Assembly: GCF_002278135.3 (NCBI RefSeq)
Contig: NZ_CP029425.2
Coordinates: forward strand, 4,564,001-4,628,000
DNA length: 64,000 bases
Reading direction: 5' to 3'
Origin: Bradyrhizobium ottawaense
Lineage (GTDB): Bacteria > Pseudomonadota > Alphaproteobacteria > Rhizobiales > Xanthobacteraceae
The notes beneath the pieces are model-generated. The model did not search any database, was not told the origin of the DNA, and was given only the letters and a program-made list of their open reading frames with translations. Of this stretch, positions 44,652 to 53,708 are shown piece by piece. Position 1 is the stretch's first letter, and each line of letters starts with the position of its first letter. Made by a program: the position numbers and the translations under genes.

Positions 44652-44774
44652 CGTCATGCCCGGGCTTGTCCCGCCTGCGCGGCCGAAGCCGCTTCGGCGA
44701 GGCGAAGGCCCGGGCATCCACGTTCCTGGTGCCGTGTGTGGGGCGTGGATGGCCGGGAAAGCCCGGCCATGACG
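44652..44774. repeat. Intergenic palindromic repeat (GTCATGCCCGGGCTTGTCCC family) with a nested insert
   Basis: Outer arms CGTCATGCCCGGGCTTG and AAAGCCCGGCCATGACG; inner arms GGGCATCCACGTT and GGCGTGGATGGCC. Between them sits a second palindrome, GCCGAAGCCGCTTCGGC, flanked by GCCTGCGCG / CGAGGCGAAGGC, so it looks like one repeat inserted in another. It lies between convergent chemoreceptor and AsmA-like genes. Confidence 0.7.
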
Positions 44775-44790
44775 CCGGAGACAGCCGCCC

Positions 44791-47700
44791 CTACTGCCGC
44801 CGCGTCAGGCTACATCCACTCGAGAGCTGGCGCGTCGAGCCGGTCGAACCGTCGTTTGACTGCGAGGGGAATTCTTCGAACGGCGAGTTCTGCTTGCCGG
44901 TGTTGAACTCGAATATCTTGCGGAACAGGCCCGGGGCCATCGCCGAGATCGGATTGACGCGCATCACGGGCGCAGCCGGCGTGCCGACGACCTCATAAGT
45001 CACGCCGATCAACCCTTCATTGTTGCCGCCGCCGAGGAAGATGCCGAACAACGGGATCTGGCCGAAGATGTTGTTGACGCCATACATCGGCACGAAGGTG
45101 CCGCTCATGCAGACCTGGTTGCCGGGATAGTCGATCGAGCCCTCGATGGTGGCGCCGATCATGGGACCCTTGACCACGCCGTCACGGACCGTGAGCGCGC
45201 CGTTCTGCCGGGTGAACTCGGCGCGGAGCGCGCTGAACGAGACACCGTTGCCGGTGCCGTTGGGCGCGCCGGCGGCAACGCGCTCGAGCTGCGCCTCGCC
45301 CTTCACCGTGAAGTCGCGGACGTTGATGAGGCCTTCGCGCGAGGTGTTCGGCTCGGATGTCGGCGGCTCCATCGCCACCACCATCTGGCCGCCGACCGCC
45401 TTAGTATAGGTGTCGGTGAAGCGCAGCAGCGCGCCGGCATCGTTGGTCTGGAGGTAGATCACCTCGCGGTTGCCCTGTGCACGCCCGCCGCGCAGATCAG
45501 CCGCCACCGGCGTGTCTTTGCCGACCTTGCCGCTCAATGTGAAGGCCTTGATGGCACCATTGCGTTTCGACATCTTGGCATCGACGCTGCGCATGGCCTC
45601 GCCGTTGAAACCCGCGACGGCGCCGAGCTTCACGTCGATGTCGAAATCGACGTTCTTCATCTTGTTCTTGTCGTCCTTGGAATTGCCGGAGATCGCCGAC
45701 TTCAGGAAGCCACGGCCGTCGAACACGTCGCCGCGCATGGTGCCCTTGATGACGCCATCCTGGCTGCGCTCCACCTTCAGCGACGCCTTGTCGCCATCGG
45801 ACGGCGAATAGGTCGGGAAGTTCGCGCTCATGAGATCGCCGTTCGCGTCGACCTCGAGCGAGCCCTTGATCGAGGCGCCACCACCTTCGATGACGATGTC
45901 TTCCAGACGCGTCGATTGCGCGGTCGGCACGACCTTGAAGCTGGCCTTGCCCGACTTGCCCGGCAGCTTGACCCAGCCGGGCAGGATGTTGTCGAGCTTC
46001 ACCGAGGTCAGGTCGGCCTCGACGCCGAGCTTCGTCGTCTGGTCGGGGCCGCCGGCGATCTTGCCCGACAGCTTGATCGGCAACGATCCACTGACGGCGG
46101 GGCTGAGATCGAATCCCAGGCGCGCCCGGCTCGCATCGTCCAGCGTTGCCTGCAACCTGACATCCGCGTCGCCCTCGGCCGGCTTGCGATAGTCGAGCGA
46201 GGCCGCCTGCCCGTTGATCTTGACGTCGCCCTTGACCTGATAGCCCGTGTTGCTCGCGACGATCTTGAGAGTGTTGGCCTCCAGCTTCTGGTTCATCACC
46301 AGCTTGTCGGCGGCAAAACCGTTGAGGTCGGCGGTGACGGCGTAGGTCGTGTCCGCCTTGGTCAGCTCGCCCTTGACCGGGAGGCCGAGCTGGATATTCG
46401 CCGTGAACGTCCCCTTGCTGGTGTTGGGATCGACGACTGTCGACGACAGATCGCTCAGGCGATCATTCGAGAGCATCTCGGCGGCCGCCGGCACAGGCCC
46501 CTCGACGCGGAACCTGGTCCGCGACGGCGACGGCTTGGGCGCCATATCAGGCACCTCGAAGACGAAATCGGAAATCGTGACCTTGCGGCCGGCTGGCGTA
46601 TCGGCAATGCCCTGCCCGATGGTCACGGTCGCGGTGCGGCCGGTCACGCGCGCCTTCAAATCGGCATCGTGCACAACAGGCATGCCGTCCACGGGACGGA
46701 CCGCGACGCCGCTCGCCACGATGTTGACCGAGAGGCCGTCGTCAGGAATGGGCGGCCCCTTGCGCGGAAGGTTTTTCGTGGGCGAATTGACGCCGATCTC
46801 GATGCGCTGGAGCGTTCCGCGCTCGATCCGCTCGATCACCCATTCGCGCAACTCGGGAACGACCAGCGTCGGCCACATCCGCTTGAGCGCGGAGGCCGAC
46901 ATCGGCGTTCCCGCAAAGCCCAGCGTCAGCCGCGGCTCGCCGGAATAGTCGATCGCACCCGTGCCGGCGACGCCGATCTCGCCATTGCTGATGTCGGCCT
47001 GCGTCAGCAAGAGGCGCTTGTGGTCGGTGTCGAAGCGGAAGCCGATCGCGATGCGGTTGAAGACGAGCGGCGGCTCGTTGTCGATGCCGCCGAGCAGGAT
47101 CGAACCGCCGCTGAAGCCGAGCTGCCAGTCGTTGATGGTGCCGTTGGGCGGCTCGAGATGGGCCAGAAGCGTCAGGCGGTTCGCGCCCGACAGGATCTTG
47201 AACGGTGCCACCAGCACCCGCCGATTGGCGTCCCACTCGACGTTGATCTCGGCCTGGTCGATCGCCATCGGATAGTCTGGCGTGTCGGTGTCGATGATAT
47301 TGCCGGCGCCGACCGCGAGCTTGCCGCGGAAGAAGGTCGGCACGCCATCGCGGCCGAGCTCGCCCTTGAGCTCGCCCGTCAGCGGCAGGTCGGCCGTGTA
47401 GGTAAGATCCTTGACCCGCAACGCCAACAGGATGTTGGAGGTCGAGACCTTGTCGGCCTTGATGTCGACCGAGCGCACGCCGTTCTCGGCCGGCCCGATC
47501 GTGGCGCGCAGCATCCATGGGCGCGCGCCCTCTTCGCCCAGGCTGAGCGTGACGCCCCCGCGGCTCGGCCGGCGCAGGCTGAGCGTGATGTTCTCAAACG
47601 ACCATTTGCTGCCGCGCTGCTGATCGTCGACGATCAGGTTGCCGTTCTTCAGACCGATCTCGTTGAGGTTCTGGCCGTCGAGGCCGGTCATGCTCAGACT

Positions 47701-48516
47701 GTCGAGCCAGTCGAGGCCCTGAAGGATGCCGCTCTGCGCCGTCACCTGAGGCGGGCCTTGAGAGGCTGCTTGTGATGGATCCTGGCTCGCGGGCCCCGTG
47801 GCGAATGGCGGCGGCGGGACGCCATTGCGCGGGAACGTCGGCGGCAGACCCGCGTCCTTCTTCGAGGCGACGCCGGTTGCCAGCGGCTTTGCGGTATCGC
47901 CGGCGGACACGGTGACGGTACCGTCGGGCGCGATGCGGATCGCGAGTTCGGCATCGACCAGATTGAGACTCTCGGCGCGCAGATGCCCCATCAAGAGGCC
48001 CGCACCCGATAGCTTCACTTCAGCCTTCGGCGCGCTGGCAACGACGGCGTGATCGCGATCGCGGACGATGATGTCCCGGATGCGGACGGCGATGCGGACC
48101 CGGCCGGCGCGCTCGATCTGGGTGCCTCCGATCTCAACCGTGTTGCCGTGACCGATATTGTCCTCGATCGCGGCCGCCAGCCACGGCGTTGCAATGTCGA
48201 GATTGATGGGGCCGGCACCGAGCCGCCACCACAGCGCGCCGAAGCAGCCGATGAAGATGACGGCGAGAGTCCCGACGACAAGGACGACGCGCTTTAGCCA
48301 GCGATCGGCCGCCAGCCAGCGCCGCAACGCGCCAAAACCGTCACCGAAGCGATGAAAGCCCGAATTGGAACGCGACAACAGCCGGCGCGCGCGATGGCCC
48401 GCGGCCGCCTCCTGATCCGGATCCCAATCGGCGTCGTCCCATTCCTGCGGCTGTTGCTGAACGCCGCGCCGATCGAAGTCCCGATTGAAATCCTGGGGCG
48501 ACTTATTCCTTGCCAT
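44791..48516 (-). CDS. Large AsmA/YhdP-like inner-membrane-anchored protein (DUF3971-type)
   Basis: 1241 aa from the ATG at 48516. A cytoplasmic N-terminus of about 75 residues is followed by one membrane helix (about 77-99) and a >1100-residue periplasmic region of repeated amphipathic beta-strands. AsmA/YhdP proteins are thought to form hydrophobic-groove bridges that carry phospholipid to the outer membrane. A typical C-terminal block is TIEGSIDYPGNQVCMSGTFV near 1170, followed by a Ser/Gly-rich end. A Pro/Gln/Ala-rich linker (about 215-250) interrupts the early part. It is divergent from prxQ. Confidence 0.85.
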   Translation of the reverse strand: MARNKSPQDFNRDFDRRGVQQQPQEWDDADWDPDQEAAAGHRARRLLSRSNSGFHRFGDGFGALRRWLAADRWLKRVVLVVGTLAVIFIGCFGALWWRLGAGPINLDIATPWLAAAIEDNIGHGNTVEIGGTQIERAGRVRIAVRIRDIIVRDRDHAVVASAPKAEVKLSGAGLLMGHLRAESLNLVDAELAIRIAPDGTVTVSAGDTAKPLATGVASKKDAGLPPTFPRNGVPPPPFATGPASQDPSQAASQGPPQVTAQSGILQGLDWLDSLSMTGLDGQNLNEIGLKNGNLIVDDQQRGSKWSFENITLSLRRPSRGGVTLSLGEEGARPWMLRATIGPAENGVRSVDIKADKVSTSNILLALRVKDLTYTADLPLTGELKGELGRDGVPTFFRGKLAVGAGNIIDTDTPDYPMAIDQAEINVEWDANRRVLVAPFKILSGANRLTLLAHLEPPNGTINDWQLGFSGGSILLGGIDNEPPLVFNRIAIGFRFDTDHKRLLLTQADISNGEIGVAGTGAIDYSGEPRLTLGFAGTPMSASALKRMWPTLVVPELREWVIERIERGTLQRIEIGVNSPTKNLPRKGPPIPDDGLSVNIVASGVAVRPVDGMPVVHDADLKARVTGRTATVTIGQGIADTPAGRKVTISDFVFEVPDMAPKPSPSRTRFRVEGPVPAAAEMLSNDRLSDLSSTVVDPNTSKGTFTANIQLGLPVKGELTKADTTYAVTADLNGFAADKLVMNQKLEANTLKIVASNTGYQVKGDVKINGQAASLDYRKPAEGDADVRLQATLDDASRARLGFDLSPAVSGSLPIKLSGKIAGGPDQTTKLGVEADLTSVKLDNILPGWVKLPGKSGKASFKVVPTAQSTRLEDIVIEGGGASIKGSLEVDANGDLMSANFPTYSPSDGDKASLKVERSQDGVIKGTMRGDVFDGRGFLKSAISGNSKDDKNKMKNVDFDIDVKLGAVAGFNGEAMRSVDAKMSKRNGAIKAFTLSGKVGKDTPVAADLRGGRAQGNREVIYLQTNDAGALLRFTDTYTKAVGGQMVVAMEPPTSEPNTSREGLINVRDFTVKGEAQLERVAAGAPNGTGNGVSFSALRAEFTRQNGALTVRDGVVKGPMIGATIEGSIDYPGNQVCMSGTFVPMYGVNNIFGQIPLFGIFLGGGNNEGLIGVTYEVVGTPAAPVMRVNPISAMAPGLFRKIFEFNTGKQNSPFEEFPSQSNDGSTGSTRQLSSGCSLTRRQ

Positions 48517-48807
48517 TGCCTCTCGATACAGGCGCCCGTCAGAGGATTGAGCGCCGCCGGGACCGCAGCCGTCCACGGGAAGCGAAGCTCCCTGCGCCGG
48601 CATTGCCGCCATACCTCGAATATTCCTGCTGTTCGTCATTTCGCCCCGGGAGCGCGTTCAACGAGCAGTGGGGTGGTGCGTGGAATTCCTTGTAACCATA
48701 CTCCGGCGCCGCCAGACTTGCCCAGCCGAGGGCGCGATTCCGGCACACCGGACGAGAGCTGCAATACCGTTTCGGTTGACCCGCCGAAAGCGTCGAAAGG
48801 AAGGCGT
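48517..48807. other. Divergent intergenic region between the AsmA-like gene and prxQ
   Basis: 291 bp. The upstream in-frame extension of the AsmA-like ORF ends here without a ribosome-binding site. I see no terminator, repeat of the dispersed families, or short gene. Confidence 0.35.
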
Positions 48808-49497
48808 ATGTCCAAGAAATCCCGAGCGAAATCGTCCAAAACGCCCTCCGGCAGTCCGACGGCTAAAAAGAAGGCCCTGAAACCGCGGGCCTCTACTCCG
48901 ACAAAGTCCGCGAAAACACAGCGGACACCGGCGACCAAATCAACCGGGACCTTAGCAAAGGCAGGATCACATAAGGCCGCATCGAAACAGTTAAAATCCT
49001 CCAAATCAGTGGCTCCGCCCGCCAAGGCGAAGTCGGGCCTGGCCGAGGGCCAGAAGGCCCCCGCCTTCCGCCTGCCCCGCGACGGCGGCGAGGTGGTCAC
49101 ATTGGCGGACTATGCCGGCAGAAAGCTCGTCCTGTTCTTCTACCCCCGCGCCGACACCCCGGGCTGCACCCGGGAGGCGATCGACTTCACTCGCCTCGCC
49201 GGTGCCTTCGCGGCCGCCGATACCGCCGTGCTCGGCGTCTCCGCCGATCCGTTAAAGGCTCAGGAGAAGTTCCGCGACAAGCACAAGCTCGGTATCCCCC
49301 TGATCTCGGATGAGACGCACCAGATGCTGGAAGCCTATGGCGCGTGGGGCGAAAAGTCCATGTATGGCAAGAGCTTCCTTGGGATTCTTCGCACCACGAT
49401 ACTGGTCGGGGCGGATGGCAAACTGGCCAGGATCTGGCGCAACGTCCGGGTCGACGGCCATGCCGACGAGGTGCTGGAAGCGGCAAGAAGTCTTTAA
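48808..49497 (+). CDS. Thioredoxin-dependent peroxiredoxin, Bcp/PrxQ type, one-cysteine, with basic N-terminal extension
   Basis: 229 aa. The catalytic domain (about 75-229) carries the peroxidatic Cys 120 in YPRADTPGCTREA. The resolving Cys usual five residues later in PrxQ is replaced (TREAID), and no other Cys exists, so it should work by a 1-Cys mechanism. Residues 1-75 are a Lys/Ser/Thr/Ala/Pro-rich low-complexity arm (SKKSRAKSSKTPSG and onward) resembling histone-H1-like tails. It lacks a signal peptide. A strong ribosome-binding site (GAAAGGAAGG) supports this start. Confidence 0.9.
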   Translation: MSKKSRAKSSKTPSGSPTAKKKALKPRASTPTKSAKTQRTPATKSTGTLAKAGSHKAASKQLKSSKSVAPPAKAKSGLAEGQKAPAFRLPRDGGEVVTLADYAGRKLVLFFYPRADTPGCTREAIDFTRLAGAFAAADTAVLGVSADPLKAQEKFRDKHKLGIPLISDETHQMLEAYGAWGEKSMYGKSFLGILRTTILVGADGKLARIWRNVRVDGHADEVLEAARSL

Positions 49498-49607
49498 CCA
49501 GTCCTTTAAATTCGCGCGTTCCCATTTCCGGAAAATTAACCATGACCGGCCCAGATTGCTGCGGCAATTAGGCCGTACGGACTCATCCGACCGGCGCGGG
49601 AGTGCCG

Positions 49608-50960
49608 ATGTCGAAAAGTTCTGCCCAATACTCGCAGTACGCCCAACATCATCCTCACGACCACGGACGGGCCTTCCAACGCCGTCCTGCCCTCGCGGCA
49701 GCCGCAGCGATTCCCCTTCCCGCGACCGACGACGCCTACACCATCGTCCATGCCGGCAAGCAGGTTCGCTTCGGGCCCGTGGTGTTCTGGATCGTGGTCG
49801 GCACGGTGGTGCTGCTCGGTCTCTGGTCGGCGGCGACCGCCACCTATTTCGCCTTCCGTGACGACGTCCTGACCCGGCTGATCGCCCGCCAGGCCGAGAT
49901 GCAATACGCCTATGAGGACCGCATCGCCGAGCTGCGCGCCAAGGTCGACCGCACCACCAGCCGCCAGTTGCTCGACCAGGAACAGTTCGACCAGAAACTC
50001 GACCAGATCATGAAGCGCCAGACGGCGCTGGAGTCCCGGGCGACGGCGCTCGGGGCCATGCCTGACGTGACCGGTTCGATCCCCCGCGCGGCCCCGCAGC
50101 GCGGCGAGGCGAGCCAGAGCACGCCAAAACCCTCGCCGATCAGCGACACCGTGATTTTCGTGGCACCGCCGGACCGTGAGGCGCGGCTGGAATCGCGCGC
50201 GCCGACCGTGGCTGCTCCCCCGACCAGCCAATTCGCCAAGAATCAGGGTTTCGACAACGTCCTGGTTCGGCTCACGACCTCGCTCGACCAGGTTGAACGG
50301 CGCCAGATGGCGGCGCTCAGCGCCGTCGAGGAAGGCATGGATTCACGCATGCGCCGGATGCGCGGCGTGGTCAGTGATCTCGGCCTGAATCTCGCCAATC
50401 TCGAATCCGCCGTGCCGCGCAGCGCGATGGGCGGGCCGTTCGTACCGGTCAAACTGACGGCCAATGCCGGACCGTTCGAGAAGCAGCTCTCTCGCATCAA
50501 CACCACGCGCGCCGAGATGGATCGTCTCAACCGCACGCTGGCGCTGGTGCCGTATCGCAAGCCCGTCATCGGCGAGGTCGAATTCACCTCCGGCTTCGGC
50601 GTCCGCAGCGATCCCTTCCTCGGCCGGCCCGCGATGCATACCGGGCTCGATTTCCGCGCCGCCACCGGCGATCCGGTTCGCGTCACCGCCAACGGCAAGG
50701 TGGTGTCCGCCGGCTGGTCCGGCGGTTACGGCCGCATGGTCGAGGTCGACCACGGTAACGGGCTTTCGACCCGCTACGGCCATCTCTCCGAGATCAACGT
50801 CAGGGTCGGCGAGACCGTGAAGATCGGCCAGGTCGTCGGTCTGGTCGGGTCGACCGGTCGATCCACCGGTCCGCATCTGCACTACGAGACCCGCATCGAG
50901 GGCGAAGCGGTCGATCCGCAGAAGTTCCTGCGCGCTGGCGTGCGTCTCAGCGCGGGCTAA
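49608..50960 (+). CDS. M23 (LytM-type) peptidoglycan endopeptidase, membrane-anchored
   Basis: 450 aa. One membrane helix (about 56-82, PVVFWIVVGTVVLLGLW) is followed by a periplasmic coiled coil (about 90-200) and a LytM domain (about 310-440). The zinc ligands are present: H and D in MHTGLDFR and HxH in PHLHYET. It is therefore likely catalytically competent, cleaving peptide cross-links, unlike degenerate EnvC/NlpD-type activators. The start ATG (49608) is preceded by GGGAG; a GTG two codons earlier is possible. It follows prxQ by 110 nt. Confidence 0.9.
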   Translation: MSKSSAQYSQYAQHHPHDHGRAFQRRPALAAAAAIPLPATDDAYTIVHAGKQVRFGPVVFWIVVGTVVLLGLWSAATATYFAFRDDVLTRLIARQAEMQYAYEDRIAELRAKVDRTTSRQLLDQEQFDQKLDQIMKRQTALESRATALGAMPDVTGSIPRAAPQRGEASQSTPKPSPISDTVIFVAPPDREARLESRAPTVAAPPTSQFAKNQGFDNVLVRLTTSLDQVERRQMAALSAVEEGMDSRMRRMRGVVSDLGLNLANLESAVPRSAMGGPFVPVKLTANAGPFEKQLSRINTTRAEMDRLNRTLALVPYRKPVIGEVEFTSGFGVRSDPFLGRPAMHTGLDFRAATGDPVRVTANGKVVSAGWSGGYGRMVEVDHGNGLSTRYGHLSEINVRVGETVKIGQVVGLVGSTGRSTGPHLHYETRIEGEAVDPQKFLRAGVRLSAG

Positions 50961-50988
50961 GCCCGTGACCAAAGGCGCCTGTGCATGA

Positions 50989-52224
50989 TCACTGGCTGCG
51001 CTCGTGGCCAACCTCGCCGGTGATGACGTCGCCGAACAGCTCCCAGGCTTGCCCGTTGAAGCGCATCAGCTGCATCTGCTCAATCGGGAAATAATCGTCC
51101 GGTGAGGTGTTGACCATGATGCCGGGCAGCATCAGGTCGGTGTGGAAATCCTTCAGGTTCGCGGCCTGCTTCATGACGTTCTCACGGGTGAGATTATCGC
51201 CGCACTGCTTCAGCACCTGCGCCATCGCCTCGGCCTGGACATAACCGTAGATGTTGTTGGAATTGGCCTTGTCGCCGTCGGGATAGTATCTGTCCATGAA
51301 TTCGCGCCATTTTACCACGGCCGGATCCTTGTCCCAGGTCGGATCGGTCGGGTCCTTCAGATAGACCGTCGAGATGATGTCCTTGGAATAGTCGAGCCCG
51401 GCAGGCTTGAGCACCGAGGCGACCGAAGTCGCGGTGTTGGCGAGGAAGAATTTCGGTTTCCAGCCGAGCTCGCCGACCTTCCGGATCGCTTGCGCCGAGC
51501 CCTTCGGGGCGGCCCATGAGAAGAAGATGTCCGCACCAGAGTCGTGCAGGGCGACGATCTGCGAGTCGATCGAGGGATCGCTGACCTCGTAGGACTTGTC
51601 GGCGATGATCATATTGGCTTTGTCGCCGAGCCCGTCCTTCAAACCCTTGAACTGGTCCTTGCCGGCGTCGTCGTTCTGCCAGAAGACGGCGATCTTGCTG
51701 CTCGGGAAATGATCGCGGATGTACTTGGCGTAGATCCGTCCCTCGCTCTGGTAGTTGGGCTGGAAGCCCATGGTCCACGGGAAGTTCTTGGGGTCGCCGA
51801 ACTTGGTACCGCCGGAGGCGACGAACAGCTGCGGCACCTTCTTGGCGTTCATGTACTTCATGATCGCGGAATTCGAGGGCGTACCGAGCGGCTGGAAGAT
51901 CAGCAGCACCTCGTCGCTCTCCACCAGCTTGCGCGCCTGTTCGATCGCCTTCGGCGGCGAATAGGCGTCGTCATAGCTGATGAAGTTGATCTTGCGGCCG
52001 TTGATCCCGCCCTGGTCGTTGATCATCCTGAAATAGGCGGCCTCGGTCTTGCCGATCACACCGTAGGACGACGCAGGCCCGCTATAGGGCATGATGTTGC
52101 CGATCTTGATTTCGGTGTCGCTGGCGCCGGGGTCGTATTTTTTCTGCGCCGAGGCCGGTGTCGTGATGAGCACTCCCGCAGCGAGCATGGCGAGGGCAGC
52201 AAGGCTTTCGCGACGACCCGGCAT
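50989..52224 (-). CDS. ABC transporter substrate-binding protein, branched-chain amino-acid (LivJ) type
   Basis: 411 aa from the ATG at 52224 with GGAGAG upstream. Signal peptide (about 1-28, ending TTPASA), then a type I periplasmic-binding fold starting DTEIKIGNIMPYSGPASSYG. The block VLLIFQPLGTPSNSAIMKYM is typical of the family used for amides, aromatic acids and amino acids. No permease or ATPase gene is next to it, so it may serve a transporter encoded elsewhere or a sensory system. The substrate is unknown. Confidence 0.9.
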   Translation of the reverse strand: MPGRRESLAALAMLAAGVLITTPASAQKKYDPGASDTEIKIGNIMPYSGPASSYGVIGKTEAAYFRMINDQGGINGRKINFISYDDAYSPPKAIEQARKLVESDEVLLIFQPLGTPSNSAIMKYMNAKKVPQLFVASGGTKFGDPKNFPWTMGFQPNYQSEGRIYAKYIRDHFPSSKIAVFWQNDDAGKDQFKGLKDGLGDKANMIIADKSYEVSDPSIDSQIVALHDSGADIFFSWAAPKGSAQAIRKVGELGWKPKFFLANTATSVASVLKPAGLDYSKDIISTVYLKDPTDPTWDKDPAVVKWREFMDRYYPDGDKANSNNIYGYVQAEAMAQVLKQCGDNLTRENVMKQAANLKDFHTDLMLPGIMVNTSPDDYFPIEQMQLMRFNGQAWELFGDVITGEVGHERSQ

Positions 52225-52332
52225 CGGTCTCTCCCCTATTTTGTAGTCTTGTTTTGTAGGGAGTGTCGCAAGGCCGTTGGCGGCTGGCAAGCGCTTCGAT
52301 TTTCCGCGAGATGAAACGGCGGATCCGGAATT

Positions 52333-53244
52333 TTACTCGCTGCGCCGCGGCAGGTTCAAAACGCGTCCGTCGATCACGAGCAGCGCGCTGCCAATGACGA
52401 TGGCGCCTGCGATCTCGCGCATCGAGATCGGCTCATCCAGCACCAGCCATCCCAGCAGGATGGCGGTGACGGGAATGAGCAGCGTCACCAGCATGACATT
52501 GGTCGCACCGGAGCGCCGTATGATCTGAAAGAAGACGATATAAGCGAGCGCCGTCGAGAGGCCCGCAAGGCCAAGCACCGCAAGCCAGGTCGTCAGGCCC
52601 GGCACCGGAAGACGCCAAGGCTGCTCCACCACGCCGGCGACGATCGCCATCATCACCGTCGACGCCATCAGTTGAAACGTCGCGGTGCCGAGCGGTGCTG
52701 CGTCCTTCAGCATTCGCCGCGCTGCCAGTGCGGCGAATCCATAGCTGAAGGCGCCGCCAAGGCAGAGCAGGATGCCGAGCCCCTGCCCCGGCCTCGTCTC
52801 GAGACCCCATCCGCGCAGGATGATCACGCCGGCAAGGCCGAGCGCCACGCCGGCCACGCGCCGCAGCTGCAAGGCCTCTTCGCCCGCCGCGGCCATCACG
52901 ACCACCGTGAACAGCGGTGTCGTCGCATTCAGGATCGACGCCAGTCCACTCGGGATGAAAGTCTGTCCGGCCACGATCAGTGAGAACGGGATGACATTGT
53001 TCAGCAACCCGATCGCAACGAATGGCTTCCAGTCCACAATGCTCTTGGGCAAGCCGATCCCCTGCATGTGCAGCAGCGGCAGCAGAATGCCCGCCCCGAG
53101 CGCGATACGCAAAAACACCAGCGTCAGCGGCGGCAATTCCCGCAACGCCGCGCCGTTGAAGAAGAACGAGCCGCCCCAGAGGACGGAGAGCACCGCGAGT
53201 AGCGACCAATCGCGCGCGTCGATCCTGTTGTCGTTTGGGGGCAT
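52333..53244 (-). CDS. Drug/metabolite transporter (EamA, two-domain)
   Basis: 303 aa with ten hydrophobic segments and two EamA repeats (about 10-140 and 155-290). Typical blocks are LWGGSFFFNGAALRELPPL and LGWLVLDEPISMREIAG. The substrate is a small metabolite, unspecified. The ATG at 53244 is placed 6 nt after GAGGTG; an in-frame GTG at 53253 lies inside that site. A truncated relative is immediately upstream (53325-53694). Confidence 0.9.
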   Translation of the reverse strand: MPPNDNRIDARDWSLLAVLSVLWGGSFFFNGAALRELPPLTLVFLRIALGAGILLPLLHMQGIGLPKSIVDWKPFVAIGLLNNVIPFSLIVAGQTFIPSGLASILNATTPLFTVVVMAAAGEEALQLRRVAGVALGLAGVIILRGWGLETRPGQGLGILLCLGGAFSYGFAALAARRMLKDAAPLGTATFQLMASTVMMAIVAGVVEQPWRLPVPGLTTWLAVLGLAGLSTALAYIVFFQIIRRSGATNVMLVTLLIPVTAILLGWLVLDEPISMREIAGAIVIGSALLVIDGRVLNLPRRSE

Positions 53245-53324
53245 GCGTTTCACCTCGGCGCAGTTGCTCGCCTAGGACAACGCGGAAAATTTCGCCACCC
53301 GGTTTGCGACAAAATTACTCGAGA

Positions 53325-53694
53325 TCATTCCCGTGACCGCCGATCGCCCGCGATATCGGCAACAACCGCCCCAATCACCAACGCGCCGCCAATGAGCGCG
53401 TGGACGGCCGGTATCTCGCGGAAGGCAACCCAGATCCAGAACGGCATCAGCGGCGTTTCCAGCGTCGCGATCAGGGAGGCCTGTCCTGACGGCAGCAAGC
53501 GCGAGCCCGGCGCGGCCTTGCATCACCACGAGAAGCACCGTGATCAGGCTGCCGGCGAACAGGCCGCGCCAGAACAGAATGGTCCAGGGATCAAGCGGCA
53601 GAAGGCGTGTGAAGAACGGCGCCGTGCTCCAGGCAATCGCGGCGGCGACGACGAGGGCAATGCCGAGACCGCGTTCCGAACGAGGCTGCCCCAT
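53325..53694 (-). pseudogene. EamA transporter remnant with internal deletion and frame shift
   Basis: The N-terminal ~65 codons (MGQPRSERGLGIALVVAAAIAW...) encode the first EamA helices. The frame then breaks near 53500; in another frame a C-terminal EamA end (LPSGQASLIATLETPLMPFW to GDRRSRE, stop at 53325) continues. About 170 residues that should lie between are missing. The gene is thus a deletion remnant. A normal related transporter follows 80 nt downstream. Confidence 0.8.
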
Positions 53695-53708
53695 GTGGAT
53701 GCGACCGG

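Noticed and set aside
53272..53694. A normal 140-aa protein in the full open frame at this position
   Set aside because: After about 65 codons the composition becomes non-transporter-like, while another frame restores a clear EamA C-terminus, so a deletion/frameshift remnant is the better reading.
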